The notes beneath the pieces were generated by a model. The model did no database searches. It saw only the letters and a program-made list of their open reading frames with translations, and was not told where the DNA came from. From JBAIYU01 sp036763085 (GTDB lineage: Bacteria; Bacillota; Negativicutes; DSM-1736; Dendrosporobacteraceae): a stretch of 64,000 nucleotides of DNA. The DNA is taken from the NCBI RefSeq assembly GCF_036763085.1, contig NZ_JBAIYU010000010.1:310001-374000 (forward strand). Direction: 5' to 3'. Position 1 is the stretch's first letter; every line of letters begins with the position of its first letter. The position numbers and the translations under genes were made by a program. Shown piece by piece: positions 26,428 to 34,844 of the stretch.

Positions 26428-27033
26428 AACTAAGTATTTGACTGCTAGCAGGCGAGGTAGCTGCATTATTAAAAGCGCAAGTCAGCGACAGCGGCAATGC
26501 CGCGATAGCGTTGGAGCGTTAATTATGCAGCTTCCTCGCCGTCCTCAATTAGTCCAGACCCAATTCCAACCCTACACGCAAATCACTAAGTATCTGCCTG
26601 CCAGCAGGCAAGGGAGCTGCATTATTAAAATGCGTAAGTCAGCGACAGCGGCAACGCCGCGATAGCGTTGGAGCGCTAATTATGCAGCTACCTCGCCGTC
26701 CTCAATTAATCCAGACCCAATTCGTCCAACCTACACGCAAATCACTAAGTATCTGCCTGCCAACAGGCAAGGAAGTTGCATAATTAAAAGCGCAAGTCAG
26801 CGACAGCGGCAAAGCTGCGATAGCGTTGGAGCGTTAATTATGCAGCTTCCTCGCCGTCCTCAATTAGTCCAAACCCAATTCCAACCCTACACGCAAATCA
26901 CTAAGTATCTGCCTGCCAGCAGGCAAGGGAGCTGCATAATTAAAAGCGCAAGTCAGCGACAGCGGCAACGCCGCGATAGCGTTGGAGCGTTAATTATGCA
27001 GCTACCTCGCCGTCCTCAATTAATCCAGACCCC
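26428..27033 (+). repeat. tandem array of family 2 palindromic repeats (about 3.9 units)
   Basis: Units of 156-159 bp start near 26430, 26586, 26745 and 26901, each beginning CTAAGTAT. Each has an inner inverted repeat (TGCCTGCCAGCAGGCA), arms GCTGCATAATTAA and TTAATTATGCAGC, the core AAGCGCAAGTCAGCGACAGC...GATAGCGTTGGAGCGTT, and a unique spacer (CTCGCCGTCCTCAATTA...). Frames crossing it are artefacts of the repeat. The last unit ends 3 bp before the terminator of the PDZ gene. Confidence 0.92.
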
Positions 27034-27035
27034 AA

Positions 27036-27076
27036 AGAAAAAAGCTGGCAAAAGCGAATACCGCTTCTGCCAGCCC
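27036..27076 (-). terminator. intrinsic terminator of the PDZ protein gene
   Basis: On the minus strand GCTGGCAGAAGCGG and the matching CGCTTTTGCCAGC pair, followed by TTTTTTC. It begins about 11 bp after the stop. Confidence 0.88.
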
Positions 27077-27086
27077 AAAAATAACT

Positions 27087-28325
27087 TTATCTCTTAAACT
27101 TCCTCTTAACCCAATCGAATATCCCAACCCGCTCTGTATTCATCTCAGCATAACTTTCCTCATTACCATTAGGCACCAAAATCACTCCTAACGTCTTACC
27201 CGACTTAAACTTAACCTTTTGTCTGAGCATCTGACCATCTCGTTCAAACTCCATCCAACATTCCTCAGGCACATTCAAAAGAGCAGTTGATAAATCTTGA
27301 GGCCGTCTTATGCCAGTATCATTTAGTCTGGTAATAATATCACCAGGCTGCAAGCCAGCTGCGCGCGCAGGCGTTTCATAAATAGTATCCAGAACCATAA
27401 CCCCTATTTCCGGCGGAACAAACCGCGGCGGTGCTGCCATTTCACGCTGGTTATCTCTTTGAATCAAATATTCGTGACCAAGTGGCGAAGCCAAAGCTGC
27501 AAAGATCTTCACCCATTCAAACCTCGCAGCAAGTATTGCTAAAACAAGCAAAATAACACTATAAATACCTAGATGAAACGCAGACTGCATCCGCCGTTTA
27601 TGAGGCGAACTAGCAACAGCTATATCGGCATATCCGAGCGCCGCAACAACAGGCATTGTCGCATATATCCAGCGCTGCCCCTCTGATAATTGCAATCCTG
27701 ACGGTATAACCGGCCACCATTCAGGCATCTTTATAATCCCGCTAGGAAGGTCATTAGTGGGAACAGCCATCGCGGTCAAAAGTACCAGCGGCAAAGGCCA
27801 AAAATTCTGCAGGTTGAAGGCACCAACTAATTGGCCTGTCTCCCTTTTGAGAATAAGCGGTATTGCGCCATATCGCCTGCTTATCGCAATTAAAATACTT
27901 TCGGTTATATGCAGTATTGCCACCAATGCCAAAACCTGCGGCACATTCACTACAGGCCAGCCAAACAACACATTAGACACAGCAACAAGCCCGCCGGCAT
28001 AGGCGAAACACAAAAAACGCATATTTATCATCATAAGAACTATTGCTACAGGCCAAATATAATTAAGACCTAACTGATTTAAGGTTACACCAAACATCAT
28101 AAGTAAAAGACTTCCGATAATCCCGCCAATCATCCCATACGCCGCCGCCATAAAAACCTGCTGTTTGATTGAATAACTATGTACACCAAACATCCGCTTC
28201 TGGCTTTTCTGCATTTGCCAATATTGAAAAATAACCAGCGCTAATATCGTCCAAAATGTAGGATCAAGATACATCGCTAGAGTCCGACTTAAAATTACGG
28301 CAAGAATATCCTGCCAAGGAAACAT
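27087..28325 (-). CDS. polytopic membrane protein with C-terminal PDZ domain (MinJ-like candidate)
   Basis: 412 residues: about eight membrane helices in the first 280 residues, then a PDZ domain (IGVMVLDTIYETPARAAGLQ, GDIITRLNDTGIRRPQDL) and a short tail. Bacillus MinJ has the same layout (membrane part then PDZ) and the same place beside ctp and ftsEX and near uvrBA, so a division-site or topological role is inferred from position and architecture, not from sequence identity. GAGGTGAGCGC precedes the ATG. A repeat-rich 360-bp gap separates it from ctp. Confidence 0.8.
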   Translation of the reverse strand: MFPWQDILAVILSRTLAMYLDPTFWTILALVIFQYWQMQKSQKRMFGVHSYSIKQQVFMAAAYGMIGGIIGSLLLMMFGVTLNQLGLNYIWPVAIVLMMINMRFLCFAYAGGLVAVSNVLFGWPVVNVPQVLALVAILHITESILIAISRRYGAIPLILKRETGQLVGAFNLQNFWPLPLVLLTAMAVPTNDLPSGIIKMPEWWPVIPSGLQLSEGQRWIYATMPVVAALGYADIAVASSPHKRRMQSAFHLGIYSVILLVLAILAARFEWVKIFAALASPLGHEYLIQRDNQREMAAPPRFVPPEIGVMVLDTIYETPARAAGLQPGDIITRLNDTGIRRPQDLSTALLNVPEECWMEFERDGQMLRQKVKFKSGKTLGVILVPNGNEESYAEMNTERVGIFDWVKRKFKR

Positions 28326-28417
28326 GCGCTCACCTCGTTATATTGATATTCCTTATTCAAGTATATAATATTTCCAAATATTTCACAAACTCTGCAAATT
28401 TATGGAGAGTACGTGGT

Positions 28418-28448
28418 ATTAACCGCAAAGTCGCAAAGAGCGCTAAGG
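28418..28448. repeat. dispersed palindromic repeat, family 1, copy 7 (left half only)
   Basis: TTAACCGCAAAGTCGCAAAG plus AGCGCTAAGG is the left arm of the AAAG type, with no matching right arm nearby; a decayed or truncated copy. Confidence 0.7.
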
Positions 28449-28531
28449 TATAGGATAATTATTAAGATTTACACCTTATCAGTTGTTTTGCACAATCTTA
28501 CTAGACAATATTCATATCTCTAATGCCGATA

Positions 28532-28623
28532 GGAAAAGGAGGATGCGTTATTATAAGCGTAAGTCAGCGACAGCGGCGAAGCCGCGATAGCGTTGGAGCG
28601 TTAATAATGCATCTTCCTTTTCC
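28532..28623 (+). repeat. family 2 palindromic repeat, single direct copy
   Basis: The core AAGCGTAAGTCAGCGACAGC...CGATAGCGTTGGAGCGTT is nearly the same as in the tandem array 1.5 kb away. The outer arms GGAAAAGGAGGATGC and GCATCTTCCTTTTCC are specific to this site and complementary with one G-T mismatch. Confidence 0.85.
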
Positions 28624-28657
28624 GACCATCAAAATAGGCACAAAAAGGGCAAATAAG

Positions 28658-28681
28658 ATAAAGCGGCGCATTGCGCCGCTT
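28658..28681 (-). terminator. intrinsic terminator of ctpA
   Basis: AAGCGGCGCA pairs with TGCGCCGCTT, followed on the minus strand by TATCTTATTT, about 3 bp after the stop codon. Confidence 0.75.
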
Positions 28682-28684
28682 AGC

Positions 28685-29827
28685 CTACTTCTTCCCCTTC
28701 AACACTTCCAGGGCCTTATTTAATTGAACATCATTGTTAGGATCACGTGTATCAGCTGTCTCAATCTTTATATCTGGCTCAATCCCAATACCGTTTATGG
28801 AACGATCACTAGGTGTCAGATATTTTGCGATAGTCAGTTTGATTGCCCCGCTGTCAATTCTCATTAAGGTCTGAACCGATCCCTTACCATATGTCTTAGT
28901 TCCAATTAGCGTACCAGCTTTGGTATCTTGGACAGCACCGGCTACGATTTCTGACGCACTGGCACTGCCACCGTTGACTAATACCACTACTGGATATTTA
29001 ACGGCTTCAAGGTTTGATGAGTGAGTTTCGCGATGCCCATCTCTCATTACGACGGAAACAACCGGACCTTTCGGCACAAACTTACTAGCAACCTTTACGC
29101 TTTCCTCCAGCAGACCACCAGGATTATCACGCAAATCAAGGACAACTGCCTTCATACCTGCACTTTCAAGTTCCTGATATTTCTTAATAAAATCTGCGCC
29201 TGTATTTTCGTTAAACATTGATAAACGAATATATCCAATATTGTCTGGCAGCATCTTCCCTGAAACTGTTTTAATCTGAATGTTTGATCTGGTCAGTGTA
29301 TAATCCTTGGCAGACTCATTACCACGCTTAATTGTAAGTACTACTTGGCTGCCTTCAGGACCGCGGATTTTACCCACAGCTTCATCTAAAGCCATATCCT
29401 TTGTATCCTTACCATCAATCTTTAATATCTGGTCGCCGCTCTTAATACCAGCTTTGTCACCAGGTGTACCTTCAATCGGTGAAACGACCGTAAGCATTTT
29501 GTCTTTTACACCTACAACAATTCCCACTCCGCCAAAGGATCCCTCAGTTTCAATCATAAATTCCTTATACATCTTTGGATCCATGTAGATAGAGTGAGGA
29601 TCCCCCAGCGATCCAATCATTCCCTTGATTGCACCAGTCATAAGTGTATCCATCGGAACTTCTTCTACATATCTCGACTTAACAATTTGCAATGCACGCA
29701 TAAACTTGAGCGTGCTGGCCGCATCACCTGTTCCCAAATTAAGCAGGTAATACAGCCCGCCCACAGTGGAGACGAAGGTAATTGCTACCAATAAAATCGC
29801 ACCAATGATAATTTTTCTTTTACTCAA
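28685..29827 (-). CDS. S41 family C-terminal processing protease (CtpA/CtpB)
   Basis: 380 residues. N-terminal membrane anchor (about 5-28), PDZ domain (GVGIVVGVKDKMLTVVSPIEGTPGDKAGIKSG), then the S41 catalytic core with VLDLRDNPGGLLEE, the serine in GGSASASEIVAGA and the lysine in GTKTYGKGSVQ. The enzyme acts outside the cytoplasmic membrane. Bacillus CtpB, which has the same gene neighbourhood, cleaves SpoIVFA in sporulation; whether this one does is inference. TTG start with GAGGTG upstream. It follows the M23 protein gene by 94 bp. Confidence 0.94.
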   Translation of the reverse strand: MSKRKIIIGAILLVAITFVSTVGGLYYLLNLGTGDAASTLKFMRALQIVKSRYVEEVPMDTLMTGAIKGMIGSLGDPHSIYMDPKMYKEFMIETEGSFGGVGIVVGVKDKMLTVVSPIEGTPGDKAGIKSGDQILKIDGKDTKDMALDEAVGKIRGPEGSQVVLTIKRGNESAKDYTLTRSNIQIKTVSGKMLPDNIGYIRLSMFNENTGADFIKKYQELESAGMKAVVLDLRDNPGGLLEESVKVASKFVPKGPVVSVVMRDGHRETHSSNLEAVKYPVVVLVNGGSASASEIVAGAVQDTKAGTLIGTKTYGKGSVQTLMRIDSGAIKLTIAKYLTPSDRSINGIGIEPDIKIETADTRDPNNDVQLNKALEVLKGKK

Positions 29828-29921
29828 CGCTGCACCTCAATCCGAGGTTCGAGACAAGCTACTCGAACATCTGCTGATACCATACGTACTTTAACTATAT
29901 GTTGAAATAGCTCAATTTATA

Positions 29922-31046
29922 CTAGGGTAAATATCCCATCGGACTTACTGGCGAACCATTTTCCCGCACTTCAAAGTGTAGGTGAGGTCCTGTTGAATAG
30001 CCAGTAGAACCAGCTCGAGTAATCGCCTGCCCTTTTCGTACCCGCTCACCTTCACCAACTAATAGTTCTGAATTGTGAGCATATAAAGTAGAAATTCCTC
30101 CGCCATGGTCAATAATGATAGCTTTACCATAACCACCCATCCAGTCAGAATAAATAACCACACCGCCATCTGCCGCTGATACGATATCACCATAATCTGC
30201 ACCAATATCTATACCGCTATGGAAACGCTGGGTCCCAAAAATCGGATGAGTCCGCCAGCCAAAAGGTGAAGTTATCGGTCCTGCTGCTGGCCACGCCATG
30301 ATACCTGTCCCACTAGTCGAACCGCCCTTACCAGACTGGCTGTTTCTTATCAGCTGCTCGATTTGGCGTGACGTTTCCAGCAGTTCCTGATACGCCTGTT
30401 CAGCTGTATCTCTTTCATTAACAGCTGAAGCTAATACTGCTTCACGTTCATTCTTACGTGCCGCTATCGCAAGTCGTTTTTCGTTCGCGGCTGCATGAAG
30501 CTGTTCAATTGCCGCACGATCACGTTCCAACTCTGCCTTTTTCTGCAAAATCAGCTCACGCTCAGCTTTAACCTTAGTGATCAAAGTTATGTCTTGGTTT
30601 ACAACCCGCTTTAATATATCCATACGAGTAGTAAAATCAGTAAAATCACTTGCCCCTAAGAGTACATCCAGATAGCTTACCTGACCGTTCTGATAGATGT
30701 CGCGCATCCGCTTATTAAGGACTTTGCTTCTCTCGGTAAGATTAGTCTCAGCTTTAGCTAGAATTTCGGTATTTTGCTCGATCTTCTCTTCCGTATAAGT
30801 AAGTTTTGACTGAATTGTACTGTATTCGGCAGTAGCACCGTCCAAATCACCTTGGATTTTTTTTAGCTGGCCCGACACGCTGTTAACTTGCTTTTGAGCT
30901 TGTGATGCCCTACTCTGCTGATCCTGCATCCTCTTCTGTACCGACTCAAGCTGGTCATTAAGATTGTTGGCCATTACAGTTCCTGCTGCCGCAGCCAGCA
31001 TAATCACAGTCATAACAATTGCGGCAATGCGTTTCACTCTGTGCAT
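29922..31046 (-). CDS. EnvC-like murein hydrolase activator, M23 peptidase domain
   Basis: About 374 residues. Signal peptide or anchor (about 8-27), a long coiled coil (about 30-240, heptads rich in Gln, Glu and Lys) and a C-terminal M23/LytM domain with HSGIDIGADYGD and GPHLHFEV, so the zinc ligands are present and it may be an active peptidase. Coiled-coil M23 proteins next to ftsEX are typically activated by that complex at the division septum. The ATG at 31046 with GGGGGGGATTTG upstream is preferred over the preceding TTG. It begins 21 bp after ftsX. Confidence 0.92.
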   Translation of the reverse strand: MHRVKRIAAIVMTVIMLAAAAGTVMANNLNDQLESVQKRMQDQQSRASQAQKQVNSVSGQLKKIQGDLDGATAEYSTIQSKLTYTEEKIEQNTEILAKAETNLTERSKVLNKRMRDIYQNGQVSYLDVLLGASDFTDFTTRMDILKRVVNQDITLITKVKAERELILQKKAELERDRAAIEQLHAAANEKRLAIAARKNEREAVLASAVNERDTAEQAYQELLETSRQIEQLIRNSQSGKGGSTSGTGIMAWPAAGPITSPFGWRTHPIFGTQRFHSGIDIGADYGDIVSAADGGVVIYSDWMGGYGKAIIIDHGGGISTLYAHNSELLVGEGERVRKGQAITRAGSTGYSTGPHLHFEVRENGSPVSPMGYLP

Positions 31047-31066
31047 CAAATCCCCCCCGAACAGTT

Positions 31067-31954
31067 CTACACCTTCATAAATCTTTTTAGAGATATGGTG
31101 CTGCCTAAAGCACCAATTGCCGTACCTGCAATAAGGATAAAAATACTGATATTATTCATAAACGGATATTGTGGTATTAGCGGAAGGAATGCCAATGAGG
31201 AATATATCTCTTGGGTTATAGCACTATACGTACGGCTAAGTACGAATACCGCTATAAGCGCTCCGCCAAAACCTAAAATCATGCCTTCTATCAAGAAAGG
31301 CCAGCGTATAAACCAGTCAGTGGCACCTACATATTTCATTATGCCTATTTCCTTACGCCTTGCAAAAACCGTAAGCCTAATAGTATTTGAAATAATGAAA
31401 AGAGCCGCTAACGCTAAAAATACTATTAATACAACGCCGAATATCCGAACCATTTTAGTGATCTTAAATAACTGTTCAATAACTTCCTGCCCAAACTTAG
31501 CATTCTCTACACCGTTAAATTCACTTATTGCCTGAGCAGTTAATTTAACTTTCTCTGGCTTGTCCACTTTCACTTCAAAGGCATTTGGAAGAGGGTTAGT
31601 ATCACCTAAGGCCGTCAGCAAGGTTTGCTGCTCGCCTAAGCGGCCCTTAAACCGTTCCATTGCTTCGTCTTTGCTTATGAACATCACCTGATTTACGCCT
31701 TCAAGCTTGGTAATCCTTGTCCCAACTTCACGCATTTGATGATCAGATAAATCGTCCTTTAAATATACGGTAATCTGCACTTGTGATTCTAATGCAGATG
31801 CCATGTTATTTAAGTTCAGAACTAGGATAAGGAAAATACCCAATATAAGAAGCGATAAAGCTACTGTACTTATTGACGCAAAACTCATCAAGCCATTACT
31901 GCGCAGTGAAACAATAGCTTCACGGATAAAGTATTCTATTGTTCTAATCCTCAT
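31067..31954 (-). CDS. ftsX: cell division protein FtsX
   Basis: 295 residues with four membrane helices: one near the N-terminus (about 21-45), a large outside loop with YLKDDLSDHQMREV and ITKLEGVNQVMFISKDEAM, and three C-terminal helices including the FtsX segment RLTVFARRKEIGIMKYVGATDWFIRWPFLIEG. It forms the type VII ABC complex with FtsE and transmits ATP hydrolysis to periplasmic hydrolases such as the M23 protein just downstream. Its start overlaps ftsE by 11 bp, so translation is coupled. Confidence 0.96.
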   Translation of the reverse strand: MRIRTIEYFIREAIVSLRSNGLMSFASISTVALSLLILGIFLILVLNLNNMASALESQVQITVYLKDDLSDHQMREVGTRITKLEGVNQVMFISKDEAMERFKGRLGEQQTLLTALGDTNPLPNAFEVKVDKPEKVKLTAQAISEFNGVENAKFGQEVIEQLFKITKMVRIFGVVLIVFLALAALFIISNTIRLTVFARRKEIGIMKYVGATDWFIRWPFLIEGMILGFGGALIAVFVLSRTYSAITQEIYSSLAFLPLIPQYPFMNNISIFILIAGTAIGALGSTISLKRFMKV

Positions 31955-32630
31955 AACCGTATACCCCTTTCACTTGGTCGCGGACAATACGGCCTTTTTC
32001 AATAGCGATTACCCTTTTGCGCATGGTATCAACAATTGTTTTATCATGGGTTGCCATTACAATTGTTGTACCGGCTTTATTAATCCGTTCAAAAATCTTC
32101 ATAATATCCCAAGAAGTTTCCGGATCTAAATTGCCTGTCGGCTCATCCGCAATAACTACAACCGGGTTATTTACGATAGCTCTGGCTATAGCCACCCTCT
32201 GCTGCTCACCACCCGAGAGCTGAGTAGGTAAGCACTTGTACTTGTCTTTAAGACCTACTAAATCCAGAACACTGTTAACTCGTTTTTGGATTTCACGGCG
32301 CGGCGCTTCAATAACCTGCATAGCAAAAGCCACATTTTCGTAAACTGTTCTATCAGGCAGCAGCCGGTAATCCTGAAATATTATACCTAATCCCCTCCGC
32401 AAGTACGGCACTTCAGACGGTCGCATATTTGTAATATTTCGTCCATTAACAACCAGCTCTCCGCTTGAAGGAAGCTCCTCACGAAATATTAGTTTAATAA
32501 ATGTAGATTTACCGGCACCACTTGGGCCGACCACAAATATAAAGTCACCTTTACTGATATCAATACTAATATCGGAGAGAGCGACAGAGCCGTTGCCATA
32601 AACTTTAGATACCCCAGACATATGTATCAA
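31944..32630 (-). CDS. ftsE: cell division ATP-binding protein FtsE
   Basis: 228 residues. Walker A GPSGAGKST (35-43), signature LSGGEQQRVAIARA, Walker B with ADEPTGNLDPETS and the H-loop VMATHDKTIVD. The TTG start gives MIHMSGVSKVY, matching the family start; AGGGGGA lies about 10 bp upstream. First gene of the ftsE-ftsX-M23-ctp set. The upstream region holds repeat copy 32677-32780. Confidence 0.96.
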   Translation of the reverse strand: MIHMSGVSKVYGNGSVALSDISIDISKGDFIFVVGPSGAGKSTFIKLIFREELPSSGELVVNGRNITNMRPSEVPYLRRGLGIIFQDYRLLPDRTVYENVAFAMQVIEAPRREIQKRVNSVLDLVGLKDKYKCLPTQLSGGEQQRVAIARAIVNNPVVVIADEPTGNLDPETSWDIMKIFERINKAGTTIVMATHDKTIVDTMRKRVIAIEKGRIVRDQVKGVYGYED

Positions 32631-32676
32631 AAATACTCAATCCCCCTATTTATCGTTTGTTAGTATGGCGTGCTAG

Positions 32677-32780
32677 ATAACCGCGAAGGCGCAAAAGCCG
32701 CAAAGAAAAAAATAATAAAAGCAATTATATCGCTTTTGCGTAGTTTTAATTTTTTGTGTACTTTGCGTATTCGCGGTTAA
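32677..32780. repeat. dispersed palindromic repeat, family 1, copy 8 (AAAG type)
   Basis: Left arm TAACCGCGAAGGCGCAAAAG, right arm CTTTGCGTATTCGCGGTTA; an A/T-rich centre includes a second CTTTTGCG. It lies upstream of ftsE and downstream of the M50 gene. Confidence 0.88.
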
Positions 32781-32912
32781 TTCGACACCTGATTATGTAA
32801 TTGTCACAAAAATCTACATTTTTGGTTACAGCTTTATAAAATTTGACGTCTTTTCCGAAAAACCTCCTTTTTTTCGATATTTTACAGATGAGTAACTTTT
32901 GCCAGATACCGG

Positions 32913-33656
32913 CTAGCGCAATAAATTCGCTGTATATAGAGTAGTTAATCCTAATACTGCGAGCAGCCCCAAGTACCACCATAACACAGTTAAGCGCTGC
33001 CTCACTGACAACCGGTAATAGTCCTCAGCATCATTCATATTATCACTTCGCCATAACCGCAGCAGCGAAATAAAGAAAATTAGCAGCATTATAAAATTGT
33101 ATGTATAAAAAAACAGGCCTCCTATAACTAGGCTTCCTACCCACCACATATGTGGTGAAATAGCAGAGGCAATTCTTCCGCCGTCTAAGGGATCACAGGG
33201 AATTAAATTGAATAAGTTTAAAAGACAAGCTGTATAAGCAAGCACCAGCATTAATATACTGTCATTCCAAAAATAAATGGCCAAACAGATAAGTGCCGTT
33301 AAAGTGCCCAGAGCAGGACCGCCTATCGCTACATTTGCCGCCATCTTGGCATTGCGGGGAGCACGCTTTAGACTGATAACTGCGCCTATAAACGGTAGAA
33401 AAATCGGTACTCCTGTTGGGATGCCAACGACCCTCGAAGCAACTAAATGTCCTAATTCATGGAAGAAAAGGAGCAGTATAAAACCGGCAGCATATTTAAC
33501 ACCAAATGCCGCTGCATAAATTACAAGCGATATAGCCATCGATCCCGTCATTACAACAGTAGGCCCAAGCTGAACCATTGCGGCAAGACCCATTAAAAAA
33601 ATCACGCATCGCCTTATTAGCCGGCCTCCAACACTTATTACCTGCCACGGCCCCAC
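32913..33656 (-). CDS. M50 family site-2-type metalloprotease (integral membrane)
   Basis: About 247 residues with six or so membrane helices. The zinc motif HELGH lies in the second or third helix and the partner motif NLIPCDPLDGGRI near the middle, together defining an S2P-like protease (SpoIVFB/Rip family). Substrate unknown. The frame extends to 33686, inside repeat copy 33683-33795, but AAAGGAGG sits 7 bp before the GTG at 33656, so that start is chosen. No CBS domain is present. The next gene upstream (transketolase) has its own terminator. Confidence 0.88.
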   Translation of the reverse strand: MGPWQVISVGGRLIRRCVIFLMGLAAMVQLGPTVVMTGSMAISLVIYAAAFGVKYAAGFILLLFFHELGHLVASRVVGIPTGVPIFLPFIGAVISLKRAPRNAKMAANVAIGGPALGTLTALICLAIYFWNDSILMLVLAYTACLLNLFNLIPCDPLDGGRIASAISPHMWWVGSLVIGGLFFYTYNFIMLLIFFISLLRLWRSDNMNDAEDYYRLSVRQRLTVLWWYLGLLAVLGLTTLYTANLLR

Positions 33657-33682
33657 ACTCACCCCTCCTTTACGTATCTTTA

Positions 33683-33795
33683 TCAACCGCAGAGTACGCG
33701 GAGGTCGCAGAGTGGCAATATTACGGCGCGATGTTATCGCACTTATAATTTATCCTTACGTTCCCTCTGCGTACTCTGCGTACTCTGCGGTTAAA
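33683..33795. repeat. dispersed palindromic repeat, family 1, copy 9
   Basis: Arms AACCGCAGAGTACGCGGAGG and CTCTGCGTACTCTGCGGTTA; tip GCGAT-GTT-ATCGC. It lies 24 bp beyond the transketolase terminator, upstream of the M50 gene. Confidence 0.92.
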
Positions 33796-33819
33796 TCGGA
33801 ATTCCAAACCCAATTGCAA

Positions 33820-33862
33820 CAAAAAACGACTCTCTACATGTGTATGCATGTAGGAGTCGCTT
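33820..33862 (-). terminator. intrinsic terminator of the transketolase operon
   Basis: On the minus strand CGACTC-CTACATG pairs with CATGTAG-AGAGTCG (one internal mismatch) and is followed by TTTTTTG. Confidence 0.88.
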
Positions 33863-33894
33863 TATAATACTGATAAAGTTAGACTTAGTTTGGC

Positions 33895-34827
33895 TTATTT
33901 ACGTGCTAGTACGACTTTTGCTGCTTTAACAATATCAGCTGTTGTTAAATTGTATTTTTTCAAAAGCTCATCAGGTTTGCCTGATTCACCGAAAGTATCC
34001 TTGACACCAACACGTTCCATTGGCACTGGTGTAGTTTCTACAACGACTTCGGCTACAGCACTGCCAAGTCCGCCAATAACGCTGTGCTCTTCGCAGGTTA
34101 CGATAGCCCCTGTTTCTTTAGCGGCTTTTGCAACTGCGTCTTTGTCGATAGGCTTGATTGTGTGGATATTTAATACCCGAGCTTTTATACCTTCGGCCGC
34201 TAATTCTTCAGCTGCTTTCTTAGCTGGCGCCACCATTATGCCTGTAGCAATAATAGTTAAATCAGTTCCATCAGCTAACTGAACGGCTTTGCCGTGTTCA
34301 AAAACATAGCTGTCATCAAAAAGATCTGGAACAGATGAACGACCCAGTCTAAGATATACAGGTCCTTTGTACTTAGCTGCAAACTCAACAGCCCTGCGAG
34401 CCTCAGCTGCATCGGCAGGAACAATAACAGTCATATTAGGAATGCTGCGCATAAGGGATATATCTTCAATAGCCTGGTGAGAAGCTCCATCTTCACCAAC
34501 CGTAAGACCAGCATGAGTTGCTGCAATCTTAACATTAAGCTTAGGATAGCAGATAGAATTGCGAACCTGCTCGAACGCGCGTCCAGCTGCAAACATTGCG
34601 AAAGTTGATACAAATGGTATTTTACCAGCAGCGGCAAGACCAGCAGCAGTTCCCATAAGGTTTTGCTCTGCAATACCAACGTTAAAGAAACGCTCAGGAT
34701 GAGCTTTTGCAAAAACGTTAGTTTTAGTAGACTTGGATAAATCTGCGTCTAAAACGACAATATCTTTAAGCTCGGCCCCTACATCACGAAGAGCGTCACC
34801 ATATGCTTCACGAGTAGCTTTTCCCAT
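33895..34827 (-). CDS. transketolase C-terminal subunit
   Basis: 310 residues, beginning TREAYGDALRDVGAELKDIVVLDADLSKST. It holds the pyrimidine-binding domain (FFNVGIAEQNLMGTAAGLA, HAGLTVGEDGASHQAIEDIS) and the C-terminal transketolase domain (EEHSVIGGLGSAVAEVV). Together with the upstream N-terminal subunit gene it makes a split transketolase of the non-oxidative pentose phosphate pathway, common in anaerobes. The two genes are 17 bp apart. AGGGGTG precedes the ATG. Confidence 0.95.
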   Translation of the reverse strand: MGKATREAYGDALRDVGAELKDIVVLDADLSKSTKTNVFAKAHPERFFNVGIAEQNLMGTAAGLAAAGKIPFVSTFAMFAAGRAFEQVRNSICYPKLNVKIAATHAGLTVGEDGASHQAIEDISLMRSIPNMTVIVPADAAEARRAVEFAAKYKGPVYLRLGRSSVPDLFDDSYVFEHGKAVQLADGTDLTIIATGIMVAPAKKAAEELAAEGIKARVLNIHTIKPIDKDAVAKAAKETGAIVTCEEHSVIGGLGSAVAEVVVETTPVPMERVGVKDTFGESGKPDELLKKYNLTTADIVKAAKVVLARK

Positions 34828-34844
34828 TATCCAACACCCCTCTC

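Noticed and set aside
26283..27033. CRISPR array
   Set aside because: Units are ~157 bp with conserved 'spacers'; a CRISPR array needs 25-40-bp repeats with unique spacers, and no cas gene is present.
26438..27097. Frames encoding repeated MQLPRRPQL/SASQRQRQ peptides
   Set aside because: They are translations of the tandem palindromic array; no start site or codon bias, and the same nucleotides form complementary arms.
32746..32982. 78-residue minus-strand frame between the M50 gene and ftsE
   Set aside because: It overlaps the M50 C-terminus and the repeat copy at 32677-32780 and has no recognisable features.
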